Shown: piece after piece, positions 42,939-52,348 of the stretch
Position numbering within the stretch: position 1 is the stretch's first letter
How the letters are laid out: each line of letters opens with the position of its first letter
NCBI RefSeq assembly: GCF_024124545.1
Contig: NZ_JAMXSF010000016.1
Span: 1-64,000 of the forward strand
Origin: Pseudoalteromonas sp. XMcav2-N
GTDB taxonomy: Bacteria > Pseudomonadota > Gammaproteobacteria > Enterobacterales > Alteromonadaceae
DNA: 64,000 bases
Direction of reading: 5' to 3'
Notes under the pieces: model-generated
The model's input: the letters and a program-made list of their open reading frames with translations, nothing else
Database searches by the model: none
What the model was told of the DNA's origin: nothing
Translations under genes and position numbers: made by a program

Positions 42939-43468
42939 GCTAAGTTTGCCGATAAGTATAGTGATAAGAACTACTTGGCGGTTTTATACTCAAGTCTCAT
43001 TTACAATCGTTTATATTTTGTGTAGTTGAGCGACTGGTTGGGCTTAACAATTAGGGAAGGTTGTGCTCAAATAAGGCAAGGCGATGGTTGTTTTAACTTG
43101 TCGCTGTAAGTCAGTTTTACCGATTCGTACCTGTTTTAGCTGGGTTCGAATTTTGGCTGCATCTTAGATTATGGGAAATATAGCACTTTGGTTGTATTTT
43201 TTCCAAATTATTTTTGTTGTTTGCCAAGATTAGCTTGCATATATAGGTACAACTGTAAAATGATGGGACTTGATGTTGGCGCACTAAAAAGCATGCGTGC
43301 TTTTACGGCGACGGCATAACAGGCTGTTTTCTGTTTAGACTCTATACAGATTGTCAGCAAGGATGCAATACAGTATCAGAGGTTACACAGCGGCCCTTGT
43401 CCTACGTATAGACCTGGTAGTGCATAATAAATTTAATAACATCATGCATAATTTTCGGGAAGTAAGTG
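42939..43468. other. Long non-coding stretch ahead of the FapA-like gene
   Basis: About 530 bp hold the ssrA upstream region and the promoter of the FapA-family gene. A small AAAAGCA-TGCG-TGCTTTT hairpin lies at about 43287-43304. No open frame or RNA gene is supported. Confidence 0.35.
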
Positions 43469-45103
43469 ATGTCTTTGTTTCATTTTGATGAGGAGTCAGG
43501 GTACGTTTCAATTAACGAACACCCTGCAAATACCGGATTTCCGGCCAGTTCCGCGCAGCTTGTTGAAGCGCTGGAAAGCTCTCCTTATGCCGACTTTGAT
43601 ATCATACATGCCAATATCGGGCAGTTGTTTTCGCCGTCGGATGATAGAGAAAAGGATTCCTTAATTGTAGCTAAGGCGGTTGACGCCGAGCTGTCTATTC
43701 GGGTCGATGACAACAATATGATGGCCGAAGCTCGACTGACGACAGCACGGGGCGGCAAAATGGTGACCATGGAGCAGGCCCGTGAAGCGCTAAAATCGGC
43801 CGGGGTAAAACGCGGGATCAGCAAGCAAGCACTGGATACTTTCTTAGGTCAGCAGTTTGAGCAGTCTCCTGGTAGTGTCTATAGTGGCATTGTTGCCCAT
43901 GGTCAGCGTGCCAAAGATGGCACTGACGCCAGATTTGTTCGTTTGTGTATGACAGCGCAAGACAGAGTTCTGAGCCCGCAACAAAAAGACGGTGGCAAGG
44001 TTGATATGCGCGACCTCGGTGCCATCATTACCGTCAGCCCCGGCAGTCCGCTGATGAAGCGTGTGCCGCCAACGCCAGGCGAAGAAGGGTATTCTGTATT
44101 TGGTGATGTGCTTGAGCCTAAACAGGGTAAAGACTTTGCCCTGGAGGTACCGGAAGGCACCAAAATCTCTCCCGATGATCCTAACCTGCTAATTGCTGAC
44201 TCCAAAGGGGTGCCCGTGGCTATCCCACGCGGTATTCGCGTTGATGACGTGCTGTGTTACGACCAGGTGGATGTAACAACGGGCCACATTGAGTTTGATG
44301 GTAGTGTGATTGTCAGTGGTGATGTTAAAGACGGCATGAAAATCAAAGCGTCTGGTGATATCACAGTGATTGGCTTTGTTGAATCTGCACACCTTGAAAG
44401 CAATGGCGCGGTGACAGTTATGCTGGGCGTGATAGGTCGTAAGCGCGAAGAGGGCGAAGATTTCAGTTGTTGTATAAAAGCAAAACGCACCGTTTCTATT
44501 GGCTATGCACAGTATTGCCATATTGAATCTGAGCAGGACCTGTTAATTGAGCGTCAGGTATTACATTGCGATCTCAGAGCCAAACGCATGATCCGGGTCG
44601 GCAAAGGGGATACGCCCAGAGGTAAATTGATAGGCGGTACTGTATTCGATGCCATGCGCATTGAAGCCGGTGAAGTGGGTGCACCGTCGGGAACCCGAAC
44701 GCGTATTGCGCTGGCGCAGGATTGGCATATGCTGAAGAAAAAACAACAAGAATTCAAAGATCTGGAAAAGCGCCTTGCCGATAAAACCCTTGCCCTGAAG
44801 CGGGCCCAAATCAAAGCGCAGAAAGCACCGGCTTCCACCAAACGTGATGCTTATCTCAGTAAACTGGCTGTGAATGAGCAGCAACTCAGCAAACATTATG
44901 CACGTAATCAACGCAATATGAAGCTGGTACAGCTCAAGCTGGCACGGCTACTAAAGATGAGCCGGATCAAAATCAACGAGCTAATGCATCCGGGTATCGA
45001 ACTTACCATTGCCAGAGACAGCAAGTCATTCTCACGGATTTATCCGCCGCATTCGGTATTGCTTGATGAGGGTAAGATCACTCAGGAGTTTGCTACACAA
45101 TAA
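43469..45103 (+). CDS. FapA-family (DUF342) protein
   Basis: This 544-residue protein belongs to the DUF342/FapA family. An N-terminal region leads to SPGSPLMKRVPPTPGEEGYSVFGD, the usual family opening motif. A right-handed beta-helix with repeated hexapeptides follows (GHIEFDGSVIVSGDVKDGMKIKASGDITVIGFVESAHLESNGAVTV, about 270-400). A coiled-coil (about 405-500) comes next. Family members include Bacillus FapA-type factors and polymer-forming proteins; the gammaproteobacterial ones are uncharacterised. GTG at 43466 precedes ATG at 43469; GGGA is better spaced for the ATG. Confidence 0.85.
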   Translation: MSLFHFDEESGYVSINEHPANTGFPASSAQLVEALESSPYADFDIIHANIGQLFSPSDDREKDSLIVAKAVDAELSIRVDDNNMMAEARLTTARGGKMVTMEQAREALKSAGVKRGISKQALDTFLGQQFEQSPGSVYSGIVAHGQRAKDGTDARFVRLCMTAQDRVLSPQQKDGGKVDMRDLGAIITVSPGSPLMKRVPPTPGEEGYSVFGDVLEPKQGKDFALEVPEGTKISPDDPNLLIADSKGVPVAIPRGIRVDDVLCYDQVDVTTGHIEFDGSVIVSGDVKDGMKIKASGDITVIGFVESAHLESNGAVTVMLGVIGRKREEGEDFSCCIKAKRTVSIGYAQYCHIESEQDLLIERQVLHCDLRAKRMIRVGKGDTPRGKLIGGTVFDAMRIEAGEVGAPSGTRTRIALAQDWHMLKKKQQEFKDLEKRLADKTLALKRAQIKAQKAPASTKRDAYLSKLAVNEQQLSKHYARNQRNMKLVQLKLARLLKMSRIKINELMHPGIELTIARDSKSFSRIYPPHSVLLDEGKITQEFATQ

Positions 45104-45109
45104 TGTTGT

Positions 45110-45134
45110 CGCGATACCTGTGGCAGGTATCGCG
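45110..45134. terminator. Perfect 11-bp hairpin between convergent genes
   Basis: CGCGATACCTG (45110-45120) pairs with CAGGTATCGCG (45124-45134) around TGG. It lies 6 bp past the FapA-like stop and 18 bp short of the rnt stop. No T run is present on either strand, but the position suits a shared transcription end. Confidence 0.55.
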
Positions 45135-45152
45135 CATGATGTTATGCCCTGG

Positions 45153-45818
45153 CTATTGAGCCGGCTCGTCATCCTCTTCATCCGACATGTCAGGTAAAGG
45201 CCAGCCACCCAGTGCCTGCCACTTATTTACGATATGACAAAACAGCTCTGCGGTTCGTTCGGTATCATACAGTGCGGAGTGTGCCTGACTGTTGTCAAAC
45301 TCAATTCCCGCGGTACGACAGGCTTTGGCCAATACCGTCTGGCCCAGTGCCAGTCCGGCCAGCGAGGTGGTATCGAAACTTACGAACGGATGAAACGGGG
45401 TACGCTTGATTTTGCAGCGCTCGATGGCGGCATTTAAAAAGCCGTGATCAAACGCAGCATTGTGGGCCACCACCACCGAGCGCTGACAGCCTGCGGCCTT
45501 TTGGGCTTTACGCACTGCTTTACAGATCTCTTTGATTGCTTCTTCTTCGTCTACGGCGCCGCGTAAGGCACTGAAGGGGTCTATACCGTTGAAGTCTATC
45601 GCTGATTGTTCAATATTGGCACCCTCAAAAGGCGCAACATGGAAATGAACCGTGTGGTCCAGGCTGAGCAGGCCCTGGTCGTCCATCTTGAGCATGCTGA
45701 CGGCAATTTCCAGCAGTGCATCGGTGTCTTTATTAAAGCCTGCGGTTTCAACGTCAATGACGACGGGAAAAAAGCCGCGAAAGCGCTTTGCGAATAGGGT
45801 TTGCTCTTGTTCTGCCAT
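45153..45818 (-). CDS. rnt: Ribonuclease T
   Basis: This 221-residue DEDDh exonuclease has Exo I FFPVVIDVETAGF (D and E), Exo II around VVVAHNAAFDHGFLNAA, and Exo III QAHSALYDTERTAELF with the catalytic H and D. The basic NBS-type KRTPF segment is also present. RNase T trims the 3' ends of tRNA and other stable RNAs. Its C-terminus is acidic (DMSDEEDDEPAQ), as is common in marine homologues. It is divergent from motY, as in many vibrios and Alteromonadales. Confidence 0.96.
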   Translation of the reverse strand: MAEQEQTLFAKRFRGFFPVVIDVETAGFNKDTDALLEIAVSMLKMDDQGLLSLDHTVHFHVAPFEGANIEQSAIDFNGIDPFSALRGAVDEEEAIKEICKAVRKAQKAAGCQRSVVVAHNAAFDHGFLNAAIERCKIKRTPFHPFVSFDTTSLAGLALGQTVLAKACRTAGIEFDNSQAHSALYDTERTAELFCHIVNKWQALGGWPLPDMSDEEDDEPAQ

Positions 45819-46101
45819 AATCTGCTTGGTTTACTAATTTGAGCGGCCTATTATACTGATCAGAATTAAAGATGCGAACTTAGTGGCGCGTTTCCTGCTT
45901 CTGTGTGCATAGGTAGCAGTACAGCCGTCATATCAGGTATACCGTTTAGTTTAAGACTCTGGTGTCAGAACTCTGCCGTTCAGGAACTTGATTTTAAGGC
46001 ACGATTATTGCTTTGACTTTCAGTAAGACGCCAACTAAAGGCTACCCTGTTTGCGGTCGCCGCGTCTCGTTCGGTATTTTTGTTCAAAGCGGAGTAAAAG
46101 C

Positions 46102-46977
46102 GTGAAGTTTAATACAAACCTGATCATTGCCACGACATTGAGTATCCTGACGCTTCAGGCACAGGGCGCAATGCGGCAATACTCTGCCACGGCAGACAGC
46201 TCGCAATGGTTTGTCGACAGAGCCACCCGGTTGTCGTGCGCTTTATCACATGAAGTCCCTTACTACGGAGAAGCCATTTTCTCTGCAACTGCAAGTAAAA
46301 ACAAAGACCTGACCTTTAATCTGGATATGGTTGTAAGGCCCGACAGTTACGACTTTGCCGGGCTGGAATCGGTGCCGCCTGCCTGGCGCGCGGGTATGCC
46401 GGCCCGGGTAATGGGTCAGATGAAGTTGTTGAAGAAATTTGATGGTGAACTGACTAACGACATTTCCTGGGAAATGTTGACTGAGCTTGAAAAGGGTTAT
46501 TATCCAACTTTTTATTATCAGGACTGGCAAAACCAGCACGACCAAATCTCAGTGGCGCTGTCTTCGGTGAATTTTAAAAACGCCTACTGGGAGTTTTTGC
46601 AGTGCCGCGACAATTTACTGCCATACAGCTTTGAAGACATTGCCTTTACTGTGATGAATTATAAGTTTAACAGCAGCGAGCTCACCAAGTCGTCGCGCAA
46701 ACGCCTGGATATGATTGGCGAGTATCTGAATAATGATCCCGAAATTGAGTCAATTTATATTTCAGCGTACACAGACAGCTACGGCGGCCGTTCGGTCAAT
46801 ATGGCGATGTCGAAAAAGCGTGCGGAAGCAATTAAAACCTATATGGCGTCAAAAGGCATACCGGAAGACAAAATTGTCACTGATGGCTTTGGTGAGAAGC
46901 GTCATGTTGCGCCGAACGATACACCCATCGGGCGGGATAAAAACCGCCGCGTGGTGATCCAAATCTCTAAACCATAA
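46102..46977 (+). CDS. motY: Sodium-type flagellar motor protein MotY
   Basis: This protein of about 291 residues has a signal peptide (cleavage near QG-AMRQYSATADSSQW), a MotY N-terminal domain and a C-terminal OmpA-type peptidoglycan-binding domain (YISAYTDSYGGRSVNMAMSKKRAEAIKTYM, DGFGEKRHVAPNDT, NRRVVI). MotY forms the T-ring that holds sodium stators in polar flagella. The GTG at 46102 has GGAG 7 bp ahead and yields the signal peptide; the frame extension to 46051 is rejected. The neighbourhood (rnt on the other side) is the usual one. Confidence 0.93.
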   Translation: MKFNTNLIIATTLSILTLQAQGAMRQYSATADSSQWFVDRATRLSCALSHEVPYYGEAIFSATASKNKDLTFNLDMVVRPDSYDFAGLESVPPAWRAGMPARVMGQMKLLKKFDGELTNDISWEMLTELEKGYYPTFYYQDWQNQHDQISVALSSVNFKNAYWEFLQCRDNLLPYSFEDIAFTVMNYKFNSSELTKSSRKRLDMIGEYLNNDPEIESIYISAYTDSYGGRSVNMAMSKKRAEAIKTYMASKGIPEDKIVTDGFGEKRHVAPNDTPIGRDKNRRVVIQISKP

Positions 46978-46983
46978 TAGCAA

Positions 46984-47002
46984 GGCTCCCGTTTTGGGAG
47001 CC
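46984..47002. terminator. Hairpin between motY and mnmC
   Basis: GGCTCCC (46984-46990) pairs with GGGAGCC (46996-47002) around GTTTT, 7 bp after the motY stop. It is convergent with mnmC and lacks a long T run. Confidence 0.55.
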
Positions 47003-47021
47003 TGATGGCATTACACACTAT

Positions 47022-49007
47022 TTAGATTTTATTCCTGATCAAATCCCGAATCACAAAGCGGGCAGGGTGCAGTGCCTGATTCAGTCGCTCGCTAAGCGGG
47101 CGGGGTTCATCACACAGCGCAGCAATCAGGTGCTCAGTTACCAACGGTGCACTGCACAATCCGCGTGCGCCAAATCCGGTCACTACATGCAGACCTTCAT
47201 GGGGTTGCGTTAATGGTTCAAAATCATGATGTTTGCCTCGGCGCAGATTGGCAAAAGCGTCGCACAGACTGGTTGGATCCGGCACCTGACCTATCATGGG
47301 GAAGTGATCGTTAAAGCAGCAACGTACCGCCGCTTTGGCCCCTGTGATCTCCCCCAGGCTCTGATCAAACTGCGTATCGCCATAAAAGCCCTGTAACTGA
47401 GCGCGGTTGGTGGCATTATCCTGCTCAGTGACTTCCCGGCCTTTGCTGTATTTTTCAAACGTCGCGCCCATACAATGCTCGCCCTGCAGGCTGGGTGTAA
47501 AGTACCCTTTGTGGCATAACACTGTCGTGAGCGCGGAAGAGGCTTCGCCGGCCCGGATATGAGAAACCTGGCCCCGCACACCATGCAATCCTAAGTGTTG
47601 TGTCTGAGCAAACCCATCGCTGTGCTCACCGCCACATACAAAGACGTCAGAAAACGGCCCCTGCCACTGAGTATTAACGAGCAGATACCAACCATCCTCA
47701 CGCTTGTCGAGTTCGCTGACATCAGCATTAAAGTGCTGCTGACCCGGGCACTTGGCCTGTGCTGCGTTGTAGACGGCTTCGGTCAACTGAGGGGGGCTAA
47801 CCCAGCCGGCCTGTTCGATAAACAGGCCGTCAAACGGGGTGTCTATATTGGCCAGCTTTTGTGCTTCTGTTACCGAGACATAGCGTATTAATGATTCTGG
47901 AAACAAATCACTGCTGGCAATTTTCTGGTGCTGTGTCCGTTTGCCATCGGTCACACTTTGCAACAATACACCACACCAGTCATGGTCGTAGTTAAAGCCA
48001 GCCGCTTCGATTTGCTGATAAAAGCGCCGTGCATACAAAAAGCTTAGGGCATACAGCTCACTGGTGGTGCTGTACTCGGCCTGCAGGTTGGGGTAGACGG
48101 CACCCTGGCGATTGTGCGATGCACCACCGGCAAGGGTTTCATCCTTGCAAAACAAGGTGGTGCTGATGTTGCGTTTGGCAAGCTGATAGCTTAAACAGGC
48201 CGAACCAATCCCGCCGCCAATGATGGCAACATGCTCAAGCTTGCGAGCAGGGTGACGATAGTATTCAGGGTTGGTTGCCTCAAGGTTTGCCGCATTGAAC
48301 TGACCGATCACCATTTCCCGTTTGCGGCCGTAGCCTTTGACTTTTTGACAGTCAAAACCGGCTTGCTGTAAGCCCCTTCTGACAAAGCCCGCAGCGGTAA
48401 AGGTGGCGAAGGTGGCATTGGTACGGCTCAGTGCTGCCATGGCATCAAACAGAGATTGTTGCCACATATCCGGGTTTTTGCTGGGGGCAAAGCCATCCAG
48501 GTACCAGGCATCCACCAGGCCACTGGGCGCATACGAGAGTTTAGGTAAGGAGGTATGTACATCGCCAAACCACAGATCCAGAATGACTTCACCACCATCA
48601 AACTCAAGGCGATGACAGCCTTCAACGGCATCCGGGTATTGTACGCACAATTGGTGTGCTTGATCCGACAAATCTGGCCATGCTTTTAAAGCTTGTCGTA
48701 AATCTTCAATCTTGATGGGGTATTTTTCAAATGAAATAAAATAAAGACGCTGAACGTTGCGCTGTGTTTTCAGGCGCTGAAACTGAGCCCAGGTATTAAG
48801 AAAATTCAGCCCTGTGCCAAATCCGGTTTCGGCAACCACGAAGTGGTCCCTGTCATGGTTGAGTAATCGGGTATTGAGCTTGTTTTGTGTGTAAAAAACA
48901 TAATCCGACTCTGCCTGACCGTCGTCGTTCGAAAAGTAGACATCGTCAAAGCTGTCGGCAACCGGCGTGCCTGCGTCGTTAAAGTGTATCTGGGCGTTGC
49001 GTATCAT
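47022..49007 (-). CDS. mnmC: Bifunctional tRNA U34 modification enzyme MnmC
   Basis: This 661-residue fusion has an N-terminal SAM methyltransferase domain (AETGFGTGLNFLNTW, VDAWYLDGFAPSKNPDMW) and, from about residue 258, a FAD-dependent oxidoreductase domain with VAIIGGGIGSACLSYQLAKRN. It ends with HVVTGFGARGLCSAPLVTE. MnmC converts cmnm5U to nm5U (FAD part) and then mnm5U (methyltransferase part) in the anticodon wobble position. Full length and domain order match the gammaproteobacterial enzyme. It is divergent from fabB, as is usual. Confidence 0.97.
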   Translation of the reverse strand: MIRNAQIHFNDAGTPVADSFDDVYFSNDDGQAESDYVFYTQNKLNTRLLNHDRDHFVVAETGFGTGLNFLNTWAQFQRLKTQRNVQRLYFISFEKYPIKIEDLRQALKAWPDLSDQAHQLCVQYPDAVEGCHRLEFDGGEVILDLWFGDVHTSLPKLSYAPSGLVDAWYLDGFAPSKNPDMWQQSLFDAMAALSRTNATFATFTAAGFVRRGLQQAGFDCQKVKGYGRKREMVIGQFNAANLEATNPEYYRHPARKLEHVAIIGGGIGSACLSYQLAKRNISTTLFCKDETLAGGASHNRQGAVYPNLQAEYSTTSELYALSFLYARRFYQQIEAAGFNYDHDWCGVLLQSVTDGKRTQHQKIASSDLFPESLIRYVSVTEAQKLANIDTPFDGLFIEQAGWVSPPQLTEAVYNAAQAKCPGQQHFNADVSELDKREDGWYLLVNTQWQGPFSDVFVCGGEHSDGFAQTQHLGLHGVRGQVSHIRAGEASSALTTVLCHKGYFTPSLQGEHCMGATFEKYSKGREVTEQDNATNRAQLQGFYGDTQFDQSLGEITGAKAAVRCCFNDHFPMIGQVPDPTSLCDAFANLRRGKHHDFEPLTQPHEGLHVVTGFGARGLCSAPLVTEHLIAALCDEPRPLSERLNQALHPARFVIRDLIRNKI

Positions 49008-49187
49008 AATGTGTCTAAAAGTTCGCTACTAAATTGATGCCTATTTTACGGATTTTATTTGCGTTCGTCCGTTGCATTTTAACAAATATCAGTTCAGAGT
49101 ACGTGTGTACGCTGGAAAGCTGACCACTTGGTGCCTGGTTTCAGCGTAGAATACGCGTAAATTTAAAAAGTCCTAAGGGAATTACCC

Positions 49188-50402
49188 ATGAGAAGAGCCG
49201 TTATTACGGGTATCGGTGTAGTGTCAAGCATCGGTAACAACAAGCAAGAAGTACTAGATTCTTTGAAAGCGGGTAAAAGTGGTATCGCTTTTAACCAAGA
49301 GTTCGCAGACATGAATCTGCGCAGCCAGGTATCGGGCAAGCTGGATATTGACGTAAAGTCTCTGGTTGACCGTAAAGCACATCGCTTTATGGGAGATGCA
49401 GCTGCATTTTCTTATATTTCAATGGCGCAAGCGATTGAAGACTCAGGTCTGGCCCCTGAGCAGGTTTCTAATGAGCGCACGGGTCTGATCGTCGGTTCTG
49501 GCGGTGGCTCATCTAAGTACCAGGTTGAAGCCGCAGACATTCTGCGCGAGAAAGGTGTAAAGCGCGTTGGTCCTTATATGGTACCGCGTACTATGGCCAG
49601 CACTGCGTCTGCCTGTCTTGCTACACCGTTTAAAATCAAAGGTGTAAACTACTCTATCAGCTCTGCGTGTGCGACCTCTGCGCACTGTATTGGTAATGCG
49701 GTAGAGCAAATTCAGCTGGGCAAACAAGATGTGATTTTTGCCGGTGGTGGTGAAGAGCTGCACTGGACCCTGGCTATGGAATTCGATGCGATGGGTGCAT
49801 TGTCTACCAAGTATAACGAAGCGCCAGAAACGGCTTCACGTACATACGATGCAAACCGTGACGGCTTTGTTATCTCTGGTGGTGGCGGTATAGTGGTCGT
49901 TGAAGAGCTTGAGCATGCTCTGGCACGTGGCGCACACATCTATGCTGAAATCGTAGGTTACGGCGCAACGTCTGACGGCTATGATATGGTTGCACCGTCT
50001 GGCGAAGGCGCTGTGAGATGTATGAAGCAGGCAATGCAGGATCTTGAAGGTCCAATCGATTACCTGAACACTCATGGTACTTCAACGCCGGTTGGGGATG
50101 TGAAAGAGCTGGGTGCTATCCAGGAGCTGTTTGGTGACAACTCTCCGGCGATCAGTGCGACTAAGGCAATGACTGGTCACGCGCTGGGTGCTGCCGGTGT
50201 TCACGAAGCAATTTACTCATTGCTGATGCTTGAAAACAACTTCATTGCACCGTCTATCAACATTGATGAGCTGGATGAGCAGGCACAAGGCCTGGACATT
50301 GTAACTGAAATGCGCGAACGCGAGCTGAACACAGTGATGTCGAACAGCTTCGGCTTTGGCGGCACCAACGCAACCTTGGTTATGCAAAAGTACAAAGGTT
50401 AA
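49188..50402 (+). CDS. fabB: 3-oxoacyl-ACP synthase I (KAS I)
   Basis: This 404-residue condensing enzyme has SSACATSAHCIGNA with the nucleophile cysteine, NTHGTSTPVGD and GHALGAAGVHEAIYS with the two histidines, and NSFGFGGTNATLV near the end. It elongates fatty acids and is essential for unsaturated fatty acid synthesis. The start MRRAVITGIGVVSSIGNN is the standard one. A strong terminator shared with smpB follows. It stands alone; fabA is not in the window. Confidence 0.97.
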   Translation: MRRAVITGIGVVSSIGNNKQEVLDSLKAGKSGIAFNQEFADMNLRSQVSGKLDIDVKSLVDRKAHRFMGDAAAFSYISMAQAIEDSGLAPEQVSNERTGLIVGSGGGSSKYQVEAADILREKGVKRVGPYMVPRTMASTASACLATPFKIKGVNYSISSACATSAHCIGNAVEQIQLGKQDVIFAGGGEELHWTLAMEFDAMGALSTKYNEAPETASRTYDANRDGFVISGGGGIVVVEELEHALARGAHIYAEIVGYGATSDGYDMVAPSGEGAVRCMKQAMQDLEGPIDYLNTHGTSTPVGDVKELGAIQELFGDNSPAISATKAMTGHALGAAGVHEAIYSLLMLENNFIAPSINIDELDEQAQGLDIVTEMRERELNTVMSNSFGFGGTNATLVMQKYKG

Positions 50403-50421
50403 TGGCTTTTGCCATTAACCC

Positions 50422-50448
50422 AAAAAACCGCCAAAAGGCGGTTTTTTT
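50422..50448. terminator. Bidirectional terminator between fabB and smpB
   Basis: AAAAAACCGCC (50422-50432) pairs with GGCGGTTTTTT (50437-50447) around AAAA. The T and A runs allow termination of both fabB and convergent smpB. Confidence 0.9.
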
Positions 50449-50466
50449 ATGGGTGTCTGACAGCAA

Positions 50467-50946
50467 TTAAGCTTTATGTTTCATCAGACGTTCTTTGTCG
50501 CGCGACCAGTCTCTGTCTTTGATATCGGCGCGTTTGTCGTGCATCTTCTTACCTTTTGCCAGGTGGAATTCAAGTTTTACCCAGCACTTTTTCCAGTACA
50601 TAGCGGTGGCGACCAGTGAAAAGCCATCACGCTCGGTTGCACCGATCAGGCGGTCAATCTCGCGCTTTTTAAGCAACAGCTTACGATAACGCATTGGGTC
50701 ACAAATGACGTGCGTTGAGGCGCTGTTTAACGGTTGGATTTGACTGGCAAGCAGATAGGCTTCGCCGTCTTTAAGGTGAATATAGGTATCGGTGATATTG
50801 ACCTTGCCGGCGCGGATGCTTTTTACTTCCCAGCCCTGGAGTTCAATACCAGCTTCGAACTTGTCGTGTAAAAAATACTCATGACGCGCCTTTTTATTCA
50901 GCGCTATGGTATTGCTATTTGATTTGTTTGGTTTTTTCTTTGCCAT
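50467..50946 (-). CDS. smpB: SsrA-binding protein SmpB
   Basis: This 159-residue protein has the SmpB pattern: NKKARHEYFLHDKFEAGIELQGWEVKSIRAGK, INITDTYIHLKDGEAYLL-like core, and the C-terminal basic tail KMHDKRADIKDRDWSRDKERLMKHKA that enters the mRNA channel. It carries tmRNA to stalled ribosomes. It is divergent from ratA, the common arrangement. Its partner ssrA is about 8 kb away in the same window. Confidence 0.97.
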   Translation of the reverse strand: MAKKKPNKSNSNTIALNKKARHEYFLHDKFEAGIELQGWEVKSIRAGKVNITDTYIHLKDGEAYLLASQIQPLNSASTHVICDPMRYRKLLLKKREIDRLIGATERDGFSLVATAMYWKKCWVKLEFHLAKGKKMHDKRADIKDRDWSRDKERLMKHKA

Positions 50947-51075
50947 AATGGCGTAGTCTACCTTGTATATCGGCGCGGATCAAAAATTGTCGTTATTTTC
51001 CCCCAGTCGCCTGTCACAAACAAGATAAATCTTGAAAACCTTGGTAAAATCGCTTTGTTAGAGTTTGGAGAGCGT

Positions 51076-51513
51076 ATGCCACAAGTAGAAAAAAGTGCGT
51101 TAGTGATGTACAGCACACAAGAGATGTTTAACTTGGTCAATGATGTTGACGCTTACCCCGCTTTTTTGCCTCATTGTTCCGGGGCACGGGTGATTGATAC
51201 TTCGGATCAGGGCATGACAGCAAGCCTTGAAATCTCCAAGGCGGGCCTGACCAAATGGTTTACCACTAAGAATCAGTACGAAGGCAATCGGGTCAGAATG
51301 CAACTGGTTGACGGTCCGTTTAAATCCTTACATGGATATTGGGAGTTTATTGAGCTGGACGAGCAGGCCTGTAAGGTGTGTTTAAAGCTTGAGTTTGAAT
51401 TTGCCAACAAACTAATTGAACTGGCATTTGGTCGCATCTTCAATGAAGTTGCGAAGAACATGGTATCGGCCTTTACGCAAAGAGCCAAAATAGTATACGG
51501 AGTACGTTCATGA
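51076..51513 (+). CDS. ratA: RatA / COQ10-type START-fold protein
   Basis: This 145-residue protein of the START-like COQ10/RatA family has ALVMYSTQEMFNLVNDVDAYPAFLPHCSGA at the start and VCLKLEFEFANKLIELAFGRIFNEVAKNMVSAF at the end. E. coli RatA inhibits 70S assembly, while its homologues bind ubiquinone; the native role is debated. The ATG at 51076 has GGAGAG just ahead; the TTG upstream is rejected. The stop overlaps the rnfH start by 4 bp. The divergent smpB context is conserved in gammaproteobacteria. Confidence 0.93.
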   Translation: MPQVEKSALVMYSTQEMFNLVNDVDAYPAFLPHCSGARVIDTSDQGMTASLEISKAGLTKWFTTKNQYEGNRVRMQLVDGPFKSLHGYWEFIELDEQACKVCLKLEFEFANKLIELAFGRIFNEVAKNMVSAFTQRAKIVYGVRS

Positions 51514-51833
51514 TCCAGGTTGAAGTGGTATTTGCCTTGCCCGACAAAGCCACAACGCTCAGTGTTGATGTAGCTGAAGGGACGTCGGTGGAGCAAGTGG
51601 TGCTGCAAAGTGGTATTTTAGAGCGCTGTCCGGAAATTGACCCAACCAATTTGAGTCTGGGGATCTGGAATAGAACGGTCAAGCTGAATCATGTTGTCCG
51701 AGCCGGGGACCGGGTTGAGGTGTATCGTCCACTGATAGCCGACCCTAAAGAAGCACGTCGTCGCCGTGCAGAAAAGGCCAAAGATGAAGGGCGGGCCAAT
51801 AAAATCACAGGTGGCCGCCCACTGTCTAACTAA
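51510..51833 (+). CDS. rnfH: RnfH-family (RatB/UPF0125) protein
   Basis: This 107-residue ubiquitin-like-fold protein has IQVEVVFALPDKATTLSVDVAEGTSVEQV and GDRVEVYRPLIADPKEARRRRAEKAKDEGR, the signature end of the RnfH family. It accompanies ratA in most gammaproteobacteria, here with a 4-bp overlap. Its function is not firmly known; the name reflects occasional linkage to rnf genes. Confidence 0.93.
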   Translation: MIQVEVVFALPDKATTLSVDVAEGTSVEQVVLQSGILERCPEIDPTNLSLGIWNRTVKLNHVVRAGDRVEVYRPLIADPKEARRRRAEKAKDEGRANKITGGRPLSN

Positions 51834-51846
51834 GGCTCAAATAAGA

Positions 51847-51890
51847 ACAGGCCACCGAGTTAATGGGTAATATTCACTGGCGTGGCCTGT
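51847..51890. terminator. Stem with long loop between rnfH and the DUF2069 gene
   Basis: ACAGGCCAC (51847-51855) pairs with GTGGCCTGT (51882-51890). The genes converge here. No T run is adjacent, so it is only a possible shared terminator. Confidence 0.4.
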
Positions 51891-51895
51891 ACGAT

Positions 51896-52348
51896 TTATT
51901 TCTCTTCGTCCTTCTGCTCACCTTGCTCGTAAGCTGCCTTTTCATCCGCTAAGTCTTGCTTCAGTTTACGGATCTTCAACCCCAGCTCCTGGCCCCGGTG
52001 TCTAGCGTAATAGGTACAGCCAATAAACATACAGGTGGCAAAAAACAACTCGAGTAAGATCAAGGGCATTTCTTCGGGAGACACCCATAACAAGGTTAGC
52101 CCGTGTGTAAAGTAAATCAACACGATGAAGTTGGCCCAGGCATAAGTGTAAGGTTTGTCCTGAATAATGCCTTTCAGTGGTAACAGCAGAGGTAAAATAT
52201 ACACCGCAAATACAAAGCCTGTGCTGTAGCCTTCACGCGGTGCCAACACAAACAACCACAAGGGCATGAGAATTAACAAGCCCACATACCCAATAAGGGC
52301 TGAGGCCTGAAAGCGTTTTGTAACAGGTTTTTTGGGGATCTGGCTCAT
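51896..52348 (-). CDS. DUF2069 membrane protein
   Basis: This 150-residue protein has four predicted membrane helices (ALIGYVGLLILMPLWLFVLAP, GFVFAVYILPLLLPLKGII, YAWANFIVLIYFTHGLTLLWV, PLILLELFFATCMFIGCTYYAR). A charged cytoplasmic tail rich in Lys and Glu ends it. This is the DUF2069 pattern, a conserved small inner-membrane family of unknown function that neighbours wrbA. Its start overlaps the wrbA stop by 4 bp, so it is the last gene of the arsC-wrbA-DUF2069 operon. Confidence 0.88.
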   Translation of the reverse strand: MSQIPKKPVTKRFQASALIGYVGLLILMPLWLFVLAPREGYSTGFVFAVYILPLLLPLKGIIQDKPYTYAWANFIVLIYFTHGLTLLWVSPEEMPLILLELFFATCMFIGCTYYARHRGQELGLKIRKLKQDLADEKAAYEQGEQKDEEK